A stretch of DNA of 7,924 nucleotides from UBA10161 sp964581105 (GTDB taxonomy: Archaea; Micrarchaeota; Micrarchaeia; Anstonellales; Anstonellaceae), in contig CAZOMB010000030.1 in the NCBI GenBank assembly GCA_964581105.1, positions 1 through 7,924 on the forward strand, given 5' to 3'. The first letter of the stretch is position 1. Every line of letters starts with the position of its first letter. The notes under the pieces were generated by a model. That model was not told where the DNA came from, ran no database searches, and saw nothing but the letters and a program-made list of their open reading frames with translations. Below, piece after piece: positions 1-6,281 of the stretch. Made by a program: the position numbers and the translations under genes.

Positions 1-754
1 CCCCAAGGCTGAATATGTCATGCCTTAGGCGCTTTTCCTTCAAAAGCTCTTTGTGCATCTGGCTGCAGAGCAGCTCCTTTACTCTCATGTATGCCTTGCG
101 CCCCACTTCAACATTGCCAATTGCATAACGCAGGTCCTTGGCATTGAAGCAGAACATACACTCCTGCAAATTCTCGCAGTTATGGCAAAAATGACAGCCG
201 CTGCATGAGAATGAATCATTGACCTCAAAGCAGCGCTGAAGCTTGGTGGAGCTGTGGCACTTGAGGCAGTGGCTGGAAAGCACTAAGTTAGAACAGCCAA
301 AAACACTGTCGCATTCCCGGTTCCAGAAGCTGTATGCCACCTTTTTGCTCCAGAAGCAAAATGCTGTTTTGTAACAGTGCTGGGTCATGCCAAAGCATGC
401 AGCCCCTTCTGTGTCAAAATTCTCTCCAAATATTATTTCAGGGCTGGTGGTACAGATTTTTTGCAGGAGCTTTGGGGCATTTTCCACAGTAAGCTCCTCT
501 ACTTCCTGCTCAGATAGGCTGCGCTTTGCCATTTCCACAGTTTCATTAAGGGTCACCACATTGTTTCCCATAAGCCTGAAAAAATCAATTGAAACTACAT
601 GCACATCTTGGCCTGAAAGCTTGGATTTTTTCTTGATGACCTTTGCATTTTTCACTTTCTCTTTCAGCCAAGCGCCATAGTTATCAACCCCTGAAAGGGG
701 CTTTCCGAAAATCACCAATGTGGCGCTTTCAAATGCTTTTTCTATTTCCCTCAT
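1..754 (-). CDS. Cysteine-rich protein of unknown function, partial (C-terminus beyond left edge)
   Basis: An open frame of 251 codons runs from ATG at 754-752 off the left edge without a stop. I do not recognise a function. The product is soluble-looking, with about 16 cysteines and a dense cluster C184-x2-C187-x2-C190-x2-C193-x5-C199-x2-C202, suggesting bound zinc or another metal. The block after the cluster (MFCFN at 200-204, then AIGN at 211-214, then a Tyr/Lys-rich helix) is shared with the upstream gene, and the two proteins align along most of their length, so they are tandem paralogs. The start overlaps the upstream stop as ATGA, implying translational coupling. A second in-frame ATG lies at 760-758, but the G-rich ribosome binding sequence (complement of 761-768) abuts it, so the 754 start is better spaced. 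The general layout (Cys pairs, then an IxN motif) recalls cysteine-rich hypothetical proteins of small-genome microbes; this is a weak recollection only. Confidence 0.8.
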   Translation of the reverse strand, partial: MREIEKAFESATLVIFGKPLSGVDNYGAWLKEKVKNAKVIKKKSKLSGQDVHVVSIDFFRLMGNNVVTLNETVEMAKRSLSEQEVEELTVENAPKLLQKICTTSPEIIFGENFDTEGAACFGMTQHCYKTAFCFWSKKVAYSFWNRECDSVFGCSNLVLSSHCLKCHSSTKLQRCFEVNDSFSCSGCHFCHNCENLQECMFCFNAKDLRYAIGNVEVGRKAYMRVKELLCSQMHKELLKEKRLRHDIFSLG

Positions 755-1509
755 GGGCATCCACCCCCTATTATGCCAGGCAGCGAAGCCAGGTCATGCT
801 TTGCCTCCAAAGTCTGGGCAATGTCCTCTTGCAGCTTCTTTTTCAGGGATGCATATCTGTCAGCAGCAAGCTGCAGGTTTCCTATGCACCTGTTTTTGTT
901 CCTCAGGTTGAATGAGAACATGCAGTCGTGGCAGTTGTCCATAGCAGCGCAAAAGGTGCAGTCAGAAGAATGGTAGATTCTAATTCCCTCAAACACGCGC
1001 TGGCTTTCATAAATTTCAAACCCCTTTATTGTGAAGAACGCATGAAAACCAACCGATTCTCCTCCATAGCCATGCTCGCTATACTTTACAATGTGGCAAT
1101 AGGCTATGTTCTTGCTGAATATCACCTCATGCGAGCACAAGATATCAGTTGAGTCAAGCACCTTGTTTGACTGTTCTATATTTCCGGATTTTCCGAAAAT
1201 GTCATTGCCAGAATAGCACAAAACCTCGCCAAGCGAGCTTATGACCGAGTCAATATCCTTTACGGAATTAATGTCAAGCTTTGCTCTTTTTGTTATTTCT
1301 GCGTACTGCAGCACCTCATCGCCAGAAATGAAGCGAGTGCCCTTTTCAAACTCCTTGCCCACTGCAACACTCTTGCCTGAAATTACTGACTTTTCCGTTC
1401 CAAAAGGCTCAACATGCTTGGAAAGGTATTTCTTGTAATCTGAAAGCTGGCCTATTTTGCGCCCCAAGAGCACTTTGCAGGTGCTTTGCCATCCTTTTTC
1501 AACATCCAT
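751..1509 (-). CDS. Cysteine-containing protein of unknown function, paralog of its downstream neighbour
   Basis: A 252-residue protein with no function I can name. It has no signal peptide or obvious membrane segment. The C-terminal third carries C184-x2-C187-x5-C193-x2-C196, followed by MFSFN (197-201), RNKNRCIGN (203-211) and a charged helix ending near KHDLASL (237-243). The downstream gene has the same order, but with more cysteines and AIGN in place of CIGN; P1 therefore lacks several of its paralog's probable metal ligands. The start is well supported: complement of 1515-1522 is AGGAGGTG, five bases before the ATG. It is the first gene of a two-gene minus-strand operon with a 4-bp start/stop overlap, transcribed divergently from the Lrp-type gene at 1628. 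A shared inverted repeat between the promoters suggests control by that regulator. Zinc binding is inference. Confidence 0.88.
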   Translation of the reverse strand: MDVEKGWQSTCKVLLGRKIGQLSDYKKYLSKHVEPFGTEKSVISGKSVAVGKEFEKGTRFISGDEVLQYAEITKRAKLDINSVKDIDSVISSLGEVLCYSGNDIFGKSGNIEQSNKVLDSTDILCSHEVIFSKNIAYCHIVKYSEHGYGGESVGFHAFFTIKGFEIYESQRVFEGIRIYHSSDCTFCAAMDNCHDCMFSFNLRNKNRCIGNLQLAADRYASLKKKLQEDIAQTLEAKHDLASLPGIIGGGCP

Positions 1510-1514
1510 ACAAA

Positions 1515-1522
1515 CACCTCCT
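1515..1522 (-). promoter_or_regulatory. Strong Shine-Dalgarno sequence
   Basis: On the minus strand this reads AGGAGGTG and lies five bases before the ATG at 1509. It closely matches the complement of the archaeal 16S rRNA 3' end and fixes the start of the 252-residue gene. Confidence 0.85.
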
Positions 1523-1549
1523 GTTGTTCTGTGTTATTCTTTGTGGTTA

Positions 1550-1594
1550 TTGTTGTTTAATATACTTTTTAGTAAAAAACCTGTCAAACAACAA
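1550..1594. promoter_or_regulatory. Inverted repeat between divergent promoters, candidate operator
   Basis: TTGTTGTTT at 1550-1558 and AAACAACAA at 1586-1594 are perfect 9-bp inverted arms separated by 27 bases. The left arm overlaps the TATA box of the minus-strand operon by three bases. The right arm ends about three bases before the TATA box of the Lrp-type gene, where the BRE would be. CAAACAACAA recurs at 4642-4651, in the intergenic region beside the second Lrp-type gene. Lrp-family proteins commonly regulate their own and neighbouring genes, so autoregulation is a reasonable inference, but the arms are low in complexity. Confidence 0.45.
1556..1564 (-). promoter_or_regulatory. TATA box of the cysteine-rich gene pair
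   Basis: On the minus strand this reads TATATTAAA, preceded by an A-rich stretch that could serve as a BRE. An initiation site about 25 bases downstream falls near 1535, giving a leader of roughly 25 bases that contains the Shine-Dalgarno sequence. Confidence 0.6.
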
Positions 1595-1596
1595 GT

Positions 1597-1605
1597 CTTA
1601 TAAGC
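1597..1605 (+). promoter_or_regulatory. TATA box of the first Lrp-type gene (leaderless)
   Basis: CTTATAAGC is centred about 27 bases before the ATG at 1628, so transcription should begin at or within a few bases of the start codon. No Shine-Dalgarno sequence precedes the ATG, which fits a leaderless mRNA. Confidence 0.6.
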
Positions 1606-1627
1606 TTTTTTTGCTCAAAGAGAAAAT

Positions 1628-2641
1628 ATGGAACTGGATGCACTTGATAGGAAGATACTAATAGTTCTGGGCAGGAATGGGCGCGCGGGAATAAAGCATA
1701 TTGCACGCAAAGTCCGCTCCTCGCCAGAAGTCGTGCGCTACCGGCTCGCTCGGCTTGAAAAGCAAGGCGTGATTCGCAGGCACATGGCTCTGGTGAATTT
1801 TTCCGAGCTGGGCTTTATCGGCTATGGGGTTTTTTGCTGCTTTGAGTCTGAAGAGGGCAGAAAGGCAGCGCTGGAATTCCTGAAGGCGCACCAGCGAGTT
1901 TATTGGATGGCTGACTTTGGCGGCAGGTTTGACCTTGCTTTTGCAGTGATGGCGCGAAATGACTTTGAGTTTTATTCAATTTTCAGCCAGATTAAGGAAA
2001 AGGCGCGAGGAGCGCTTGGCGGCTGGGAAGTTGCAATCAGGATGGAGCTATCCCAACTTCCAAGGGATTATTTGGTTGGAGGCGCGCGCAAAACCAATGC
2101 CCAGACACCGTACTTTGGCAGGGAATTGGGCAAACAGTCTCTTGATAAGGCGGATTTTTCCATACTCAAAACAATTTCACAGAATGCACGCGCTGAAACA
2201 GTGGCAATTGCAAAAAAAGTCAGCATGCCTGCAAGCACAGTGGCTTTTAGGCTAAAAAAGCTGAAGGAACGAGGAATACTGCAAGGCGCAACTCCGCAGG
2301 TCGAGTGCCAGAAGTATGGCTATCAATGCTTTCAATTTTTCCTTGAGGTTAAAGGGATGGATGAGAACAGGCGCAGGAAAGTCTGTGCCTATGCGCAGGC
2401 AAATCCAAACGTGGTTTTCCTGGTTGAGACTCTTGGAAGCTGGAATTTTGAGATGATTTGCGAGGTGCACAACCAAAAGGATTTCCAGCGCCAGATGGCA
2501 GCGCTGCGCTCAGCATTTCCTTGGCTTAGGAAAATTGAGAGTGCAATAATTTTCGACCACAATGTGAAGTACAATCTATTTCCACTTGAAAAAAAGGATA
2601 AACAAATAAATGAAATGCGGGGGGGGGCAACTCTAGAATGA
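1628..2641 (+). CDS. Lrp/AsnC-type transcriptional regulator, tandem double module
   Basis: A 337-residue DNA-binding regulator that looks like two Lrp/AsnC units fused head to tail; classical family members are about 150 residues. Module 1 has a winged helix-turn-helix at about residues 4-55 (LDALDRKIL, then EVVRYRLARLEKQGVI) and a ligand/oligomerisation-type domain at about 62-150 with GGRFDLAFAV. Module 2 repeats this: HTH at about 172-220 (DKADFSIL, then STVAFRLKKLKERGIL) and a second domain at about 228-315 with LGSWNFEMI. The linker contains PRDYLVG (145-151), also present in the second regulator of the window (RDYLVG at 150-155), so the two are paralogs. The fused architecture may let one chain act as a pseudo-dimer. 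The last 16 residues go beyond the end expected from the paralog and are encoded by a run of nine G plus a repeat shared with 3495-3538. Its effector is unknown. Confidence 0.88.
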   Translation: MELDALDRKILIVLGRNGRAGIKHIARKVRSSPEVVRYRLARLEKQGVIRRHMALVNFSELGFIGYGVFCCFESEEGRKAALEFLKAHQRVYWMADFGGRFDLAFAVMARNDFEFYSIFSQIKEKARGALGGWEVAIRMELSQLPRDYLVGGARKTNAQTPYFGRELGKQSLDKADFSILKTISQNARAETVAIAKKVSMPASTVAFRLKKLKERGILQGATPQVECQKYGYQCFQFFLEVKGMDENRRRKVCAYAQANPNVVFLVETLGSWNFEMICEVHNQKDFQRQMAALRSAFPWLRKIESAIIFDHNVKYNLFPLEKKDKQINEMRGGATLE

Positions 2642-2657
2642 TGCTTGGGTCTGACCA
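2613..2657 (+). repeat. Direct repeat R1 (matches 3495-3538)
   Basis: This stretch aligns with 3495-3538: AAATGC, a G-rich run, then AAC and GATGCTTGRGTCTGACCA, with about 25 of the last 29 bases identical and a one-base length difference in the G run. It overlaps the 3' end of the first Lrp-type gene. Together with R2 it brackets the methyltransferase gene in the same orientation, 882 bases apart. R1 lacks the left half that R2 shares with R3. Confidence 0.75.
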
Positions 2658-2696
2658 GGCATCAGCATACACTTCAATAAGCCTATTGTCAACATT

Positions 2697-2704
2697 TTTA
2701 TATT
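2697..2704 (+). promoter_or_regulatory. TATA box of the methyltransferase-like gene (leaderless)
   Basis: TTTATATT is centred about 26 bases before the ATG at 2727 and no ribosome binding site is visible, so the transcript is probably leaderless. This supports the chosen start. Confidence 0.6.
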
Positions 2705-2726
2705 CTTTGCAACACATCAAGCATAT

Positions 2727-3440
2727 ATGCTCGTCAAGGTCAAGAATACACAAATATACCGCTGCGAGAAGAAACTTTGCGGCCCTTGCCTGTTGCGGGA
2801 AAAAGATTTGACTTCTATTAGGGCTATTCCAAGCGGTAAAACACTCGATGAGGGACTAATGTGCCTCAGGACCCAGTTAATCCGATTTAAGGAAAAGAGC
2901 GGCGAAGACCTCTGGAATGTCGACAGCACAAGGCTGTCCAAATATGCCAAACCACTTAACTTCAATGTTTTGGACCACATTCTTAATTTAACTGACAATG
3001 CACGGAAACAGGGTAATAAGTTTAATCTGCTTGAAGTGGGGACTGGTAGTGGGGATTACATTCTTTCTTTTCTGAATTTCAACAAGGATGCTTTTTCATA
3101 CAAGGGCACTGTGCTTGCAAAGGAGAAAGCGAGGCCAGAACTTCGCAGTTACCTTACAGAAGTTGATGCCGCCCATCTGGAAAAGGTTTACAAGAAATCA
3201 AGTTTCCATATGATTCTGAGCCATTTTGGAGGGCATGGCCAGTGGCGTGCATTAGTCAAAAGCGCTGAAAATCTCCTCAAGATAGGCGGCGAACTGATTA
3301 TCTCAAGCCAAGATTTGGGAGGAGTGAACAGCAAGTGGGTCGCCTCAAATTGCCCTACATTCAGGGATTTGCCTCATGAATTGAATCCTAATTCTGATCT
3401 TAAGGATGAAGAAGCGATGCACCTGAAAAAAATCGCCTAA
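2727..3440 (+). CDS. Class I SAM-dependent methyltransferase-like protein with N-terminal Cys motif
   Basis: A 237-residue protein that probably transfers methyl groups from S-adenosylmethionine. Motif I is clear at residues 101-111 (LLEVGTGSGDY), the Gly-rich loop that binds SAM. A likely later strand is FHMILSHF (160-167), and LLKIGGELIISSQD (183-196) matches the usual strand after the Gly turn (motif VI region). The N-terminus carries C13-x4-C18-x2-C21 (YRCEKKLCGPC), which could help bind a metal but has too few ligands for a complete classical zinc finger unless others join. The substrate cannot be told: no NPPY-type motif of N6-adenine or glutamine methyltransferases is visible. The gene stands alone, with its own promoter, between direct repeats R1 and R2, and converges on the minus-strand regulator at 3568. 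The bracketing suggests it may have arrived as a unit. Confidence 0.8.
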   Translation: MLVKVKNTQIYRCEKKLCGPCLLREKDLTSIRAIPSGKTLDEGLMCLRTQLIRFKEKSGEDLWNVDSTRLSKYAKPLNFNVLDHILNLTDNARKQGNKFNLLEVGTGSGDYILSFLNFNKDAFSYKGTVLAKEKARPELRSYLTEVDAAHLEKVYKKSSFHMILSHFGGHGQWRALVKSAENLLKIGGELIISSQDLGGVNSKWVASNCPTFRDLPHELNPNSDLKDEEAMHLKKIA

Positions 3441-3452
3441 ACCAACTACCCC

Positions 3453-3508
3453 GGTGCGTGTCGAGGTCTAGCGGTACATCTATAGAATCATACAAAATGC
3501 AGGGGGAG
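3453..3508 (+). repeat. Direct repeat R2, candidate att site (left end of element)
   Basis: This aligns without gaps to 7827-7882 at an offset of 4374 bases, with 45 of 56 positions identical. The last 22 (3487-3508, starting ATCATACAAAATGC) are exact. Its 3' half continues as the copy matching R1 up to 3538. Same orientation as the right copy, so recombination between them would release a circle of about 4.4 kb. It lies between the convergent methyltransferase and second Lrp-type genes and interrupts neither. Confidence 0.7.
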
Positions 3509-3538
3509 CAACCCAAGGATGATGCTTGAGTCTGACCA
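3495..3538 (+). repeat. Direct repeat R2, right half matching R1
   Basis: Shares AAATGC, a G-rich run, AAC and GATGCTTGRGTCTGACCA with 2613-2657. R2 is thus composite: the left portion matches R3 at the right end of the window and the right portion matches R1. This is the pattern expected of a junction site between two adjacent modules. Confidence 0.7.
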
Positions 3539-3567
3539 CTCGCTGCACCTGTGGTGTCGCTTAACAG

Positions 3568-4554
3568 CTAGCTTTCAAGAGCTGCTTTTTCGAAGAAGCG
3601 GAACTTGTGCTCGTTATACACGTTCAGCGCAGAATAGTCTGACACAACATCTGGAAATTTCTCCAAAAAGCCCCGCATCAGCTCTCGGAACTCATCTGCA
3701 CCTTCCGTTTCCACGTCCATTTCAAACTGCCACGGGCCTATCGTGCTCACTGCATAGACAATATTCGGGTGCTGCCGGAAATACGCAAGAAGAGTCTTCT
3801 CATTTTTGGCGTCAAGGCTCCGAAGCGTGAGAAGCACCTTGTGGTATGCACCCACCAGTTTGTTGGCATTTGGCCAGATGGTATAATGGCTAATCACGCC
3901 TTCTCTCTCCATCTGTCTGATTCGCTTCAGCACAGCGTCGGGGGACATTGATGCGGCTTTTGCAATTTCCACCGAAGTGGCGCGTGGATTCTCAGAGAGC
4001 TTTTCCAATATCAGAAGGTTTTTTCCATCTATTTTTTGTGCAACCCCGCTTGACTTCCATTTTATTTCCCGTTCGGTGGCACCCTCCTTTCCAACAAGAT
4101 AATCGCGGTAATAGTGGTGCGCCTCCACAATGGAGGCAATGTCCTGGCTCATGAAGCACTGCCAATACTCTCTGTTTATTTTGCGCAGTATGTCGCTTAG
4201 TTGCTGGGGTGAGCGCGCCTTCACCCCGAAAACAAGAGAATATTTGCCGTCGCAGCTTGCCACCCAGCTTATGTGTGGGTTGGCGCAGAGGGAGGCAATG
4301 AGCGTGTCCTCCATTTCCTTTCCTATATTGTGCAACCTCACGAACACTTTGTGGTGGGAAAAGCCGAACTTGCCCATATCAATAACTGCCAAAAATCTGC
4401 GGATGGTGCCCTGGCGCAGATAGCCACGGAGGCGGTAGAGAACTGCCTCGCGCGAAAGGTGAACCTTTTTCGCAATGCGCGACAGGGGTATTCTTGCATC
4501 GCAGTCAAGTTCATAGAGAATTGCCTTGTCTTTCTGATCCAGCATTGCCATCAT
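3568..4554 (-). CDS. Lrp/AsnC-type transcriptional regulator, tandem double module
   Basis: A 328-residue regulator with the same double Lrp/AsnC layout as the gene at 1628. Module 1: HTH at about residues 5-55 (LDQKDKAILYEL, then EAVLYRLRGYLRQGTI) and a second domain at about 62-150 with CDGKYSLVFGV. Module 2: HTH at about 176-222 (DGKNLLILEKL, then DAVLKRIRQMEREGVI) and a second domain at about 230-318 with IGPWQFEMDV. The shared linker motif RDYLVG (150-155) shows paralogy. Three in-frame ATGs (4554, 4551, 4543-4545) are possible starts; a TATA element about 29 bases upstream of the first and the lack of a ribosome binding site favour a leaderless start at 4554 or 4551. It is transcribed divergently from the unknown gene at 4672 and lies just inside repeat R2. 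Within a mobile element it could be the element's own regulator, which is inference. Confidence 0.88.
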   Translation of the reverse strand: MMAMLDQKDKAILYELDCDARIPLSRIAKKVHLSREAVLYRLRGYLRQGTIRRFLAVIDMGKFGFSHHKVFVRLHNIGKEMEDTLIASLCANPHISWVASCDGKYSLVFGVKARSPQQLSDILRKINREYWQCFMSQDIASIVEAHHYYRDYLVGKEGATEREIKWKSSGVAQKIDGKNLLILEKLSENPRATSVEIAKAASMSPDAVLKRIRQMEREGVISHYTIWPNANKLVGAYHKVLLTLRSLDAKNEKTLLAYFRQHPNIVYAVSTIGPWQFEMDVETEGADEFRELMRGFLEKFPDVVSDYSALNVYNEHKFRFFEKAALES

Positions 4555-4577
4555 TTTTTATGTTTAACTGTATTTCT

Positions 4578-4588
4578 TTTTAATATTA
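4578..4588 (-). promoter_or_regulatory. TATA element of the second Lrp-type gene
   Basis: On the minus strand this reads TAATATTAAAA, centred about 29 bases before the ATG at 4554, consistent with a leaderless or nearly leaderless transcript. The 9-mer TTTAATATT occurs here (4579-4587, plus strand) and again at 4618-4626 in the opposing promoter, 39 bases apart. Confidence 0.5.
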
Positions 4589-4615
4589 TCGGTTTTCATG
4601 AAAAAAATTTGAGTA

Positions 4616-4626
4616 AGTTTAATATT
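4616..4626 (+). promoter_or_regulatory. TATA element of the unknown gene at 4672
   Basis: AGTTTAATATT is placed so that initiation would fall near 4647, giving a leader of about 25 bases. That leader is AC-rich, contains CAAACAACAA at 4642-4651 (also present in the first regulator's promoter region), and ends in GAGGTG at 4663-4668. Confidence 0.5.
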
Positions 4627-4662
4627 CATCTAAACCATAAACAAACAACAAAGACAACGAAA

Positions 4663-4668
4663 GAGGTG
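4663..4668 (+). promoter_or_regulatory. Shine-Dalgarno sequence deciding the start at 4672
   Basis: GAGGTG lies three bases before ATG at 4672, closer than ideal but within range. The next in-frame ATG, at 4687, is 18 bases away. The open frame extends upstream to an ATG at 4273, but that part overlaps the opposite-strand regulator and the intergenic promoters, so the long version is rejected. Confidence 0.65.
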
Positions 4669-4671
4669 GTG

Positions 4672-5913
4672 ATGGTGAACAAAAGTATGCAGAAACCAGA
4701 GATTTTGGCAAATAAAGGAAGAGTCCTCGCACTGCTCCCTATTACCGATAGGCTTCTTGTAGATGTTAAAATTGCTAACAAGCTTGGCGGGGGGCGAACT
4801 GCAAAGCTCAGAGACATCGCCAAAAAGGTAATTTCTGAACGAATAGGAGGAATTTGGGCAGATAGCAACGCACAGGTTGCTTCAGCCTATGGGATAGACA
4901 TAGCAAAAGAGCTCCCTGCAGCATATTTGAAGACTGTTGAGGAGACAGTCTGGGCAGCACAATACCCGTTTGAGAAACTCTCGCCGTTTATCGACATTTC
5001 AAAATACAATGTATCTGGTAACCCTGAGATTAAGGCTATTGTCGAAAACACATTGCACAAGGAATATGATGAAACCATGCTCAAGATATCAAACAATGAT
5101 TATTCGAAACTATATGATTACAAGTATGCATCAGAAATACTTTGTAATCTTGAAGGAAAAATGAGAGTGATGGGAAATGTTGATGAGGCGAGGCAAGCGG
5201 CAAAGAAAGCCATTTACTACATGATAATTGGTGGTGAAGTTGCACCTAATACCAAAGATTTCCTGCTAAACCCTGATGAAAAAAGGGAGGCGACTAGAGA
5301 AGGAATCAAAGAGGTTGAACGCCTCTTGGATACAAATAAACGAAATATCTTCACAGACCATGAACGCAAAGAGGTTGCCAAGAATCTTATCTCAGTAGCG
5401 AGCCTGTTTCAGATGCCAGAGGTTGTGTGCACTGCAGTAAAGCGTCTAGTTCAAATGAATGCAGACAAATATGAGATAGATAATGCAATCAAAAAAATAC
5501 TTGACTTGGAGATGGCTGGCGAGCTAAAAAATGACAAAACAACGCTGAAATGCGCTAGGAAGGTAGCTTCGAAGTGGGAGCACGTACATGCTGCAAATCT
5601 TCTATTCGCGATCGGCGATTATGAAAAAGGGATGGCTAGATTTGTTGAAGTGCTCCCTAAGCTTGCTGGCGAGTATAGTCCACTCAAGGATTATCATGCC
5701 AGAACTGCTCGGTATATAGAAAAAAAATATGATCTTCACTTGGATAATGACTTGAAAAAGGCAATCGAGAAGGCAGTGATGCAGATAATATACGAAGATA
5801 TTAAACACTATAACTATGACTCCGCGAAAAAGCTCGCCCAAGAGTTCGGATTCGAAGAAATTGCAGCACAGATGTCAGCAATACAGATGTTGCTTGGGAA
5901 GCTTGGGCATTAG
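4672..5913 (+). CDS. Helical protein of unknown function, 413 residues
   Basis: I do not recognise this protein. It is hydrophilic and apparently almost entirely alpha-helical, with no signal peptide, membrane segment, Walker motif, zinc motif or obvious catalytic signature. From about residue 120 the chain reads as successive amphipathic helices with short turns, for example DEARQAAKKAIYYM, KEVAKNLISVASLF, AANLLFAIGDYEKGMARF and SAKKLAQEFGFEEIAAQM; the last two look like TPR- or HEAT-type helical hairpins. Such a scaffold usually binds proteins or nucleic acid. The N-terminal part has a basic, Gly-rich stretch (NKLGGGRTAKLRDIAKK, about residues 36-52). The gene is divergent from the second Lrp-type regulator and is followed by the repeat array. 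Base use is more AT-rich than in the regulators. Given the iteron-like array next to it, a replication or partition role is conceivable, but nothing in the protein itself shows that. Confidence 0.82.
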   Translation: MVNKSMQKPEILANKGRVLALLPITDRLLVDVKIANKLGGGRTAKLRDIAKKVISERIGGIWADSNAQVASAYGIDIAKELPAAYLKTVEETVWAAQYPFEKLSPFIDISKYNVSGNPEIKAIVENTLHKEYDETMLKISNNDYSKLYDYKYASEILCNLEGKMRVMGNVDEARQAAKKAIYYMIIGGEVAPNTKDFLLNPDEKREATREGIKEVERLLDTNKRNIFTDHERKEVAKNLISVASLFQMPEVVCTAVKRLVQMNADKYEIDNAIKKILDLEMAGELKNDKTTLKCARKVASKWEHVHAANLLFAIGDYEKGMARFVEVLPKLAGEYSPLKDYHARTARYIEKKYDLHLDNDLKKAIEKAVMQIIYEDIKHYNYDSAKKLAQEFGFEEIAAQMSAIQMLLGKLGH

Positions 5914-5922
5914 AATGTAATA

Positions 5923-5936
5923 CCTGTGAAAACAGG
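5923..5936 (+). terminator. Short hairpin after the unknown gene, weak terminator candidate
   Basis: CCTGT, GAAA, ACAGG form a 5-bp stem with a GAAA tetraloop ten bases after the stop at 5913. No T tract follows, so a terminator role is doubtful; it may only protect the transcript end. Confidence 0.25.
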
Positions 5937-5984
5937 GGCAAACATTTGTTGTGTGTCAATAAAAAAATCCTCCTGAAACGCCAT

Positions 5985-6160
5985 TTGCGCTTAAACGCCC
6001 GTTCTGGTTGTCAATTGCGCTTAATTTGAACGAATTGCTTCCCGAGAATAGTTGTCTGCGCCCTCGCTTATTTTCAATTGAGCGTAAACTTGGGCGTAAT
6101 TTCTGGCTGCGCAAAAATTCCAGAGAGCTTAGCAAAAATTGAGCGTAATACAGAGCGTAA
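5985..6160 (+). repeat. Iteron-like direct repeats, consensus TTGVGCKTAA
   Basis: Six same-orientation copies: TTGCGCTTAA at 5985 and 6015, TTGAGCGTAA at 6078 and 6139, TTGGGCGTAA at 6090, CAGAGCGTAA at 6151. The last four form two pairs with the same 12-base internal spacing (6078/6090, 6139/6151). The segment around 5988-6007, ending AAACGCCCGTTCTGG, is echoed at 6154-6173 (AAACGTTCGTTCTGG). No credible gene covers the region. Spaced direct repeats like these are typical of protein-binding arrays such as iteron origins, partition sites or recombinase arm sites; which applies here is not shown. Confidence 0.65.
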
Positions 6161-6281
6161 ACGTTCGTTCTGGCGGCTAGAACAGCCTACTTCGTTGGTT
6201 TATGTTTCTGAGAGTATAGTCTGCCTTCTGCTCAATGTGACTGATTCGTTGAGCAGCTATTGGGCAGCTGCGCAGCACTGA

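Noticed and set aside
387..1152. Several plus-strand open frames of 60-97 codons
   Set aside because: They are antisense to the two cysteine-rich genes, which have paralogy, coupled start/stop and a strong ribosome binding site in their favour.
2634..2657. Box C/D guide RNA in the shared ATGATGCTTGRGTCTGACCA motif
   Set aside because: It has a C-like ATGATGC and a CTGA, but only about seven bases lie between them, too few for a guide, and no second C'/D pair is seen.
3546..3556. Hairpin terminator between the convergent genes (CACC, TGT, GGTG)
   Set aside because: The stem is only four base pairs, without a T run on either strand.
4273..4671. N-terminal extension of the 4672 gene by 133 residues
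   Set aside because: It overlaps the opposite-strand regulator, reads through both divergent promoters, and a Shine-Dalgarno sequence lies right before 4672.
6078..6281. 67-codon open frame on the plus strand
   Set aside because: It begins inside an iteron copy, runs through the repeat array, has no ribosome binding site, and its composition does not look like protein.
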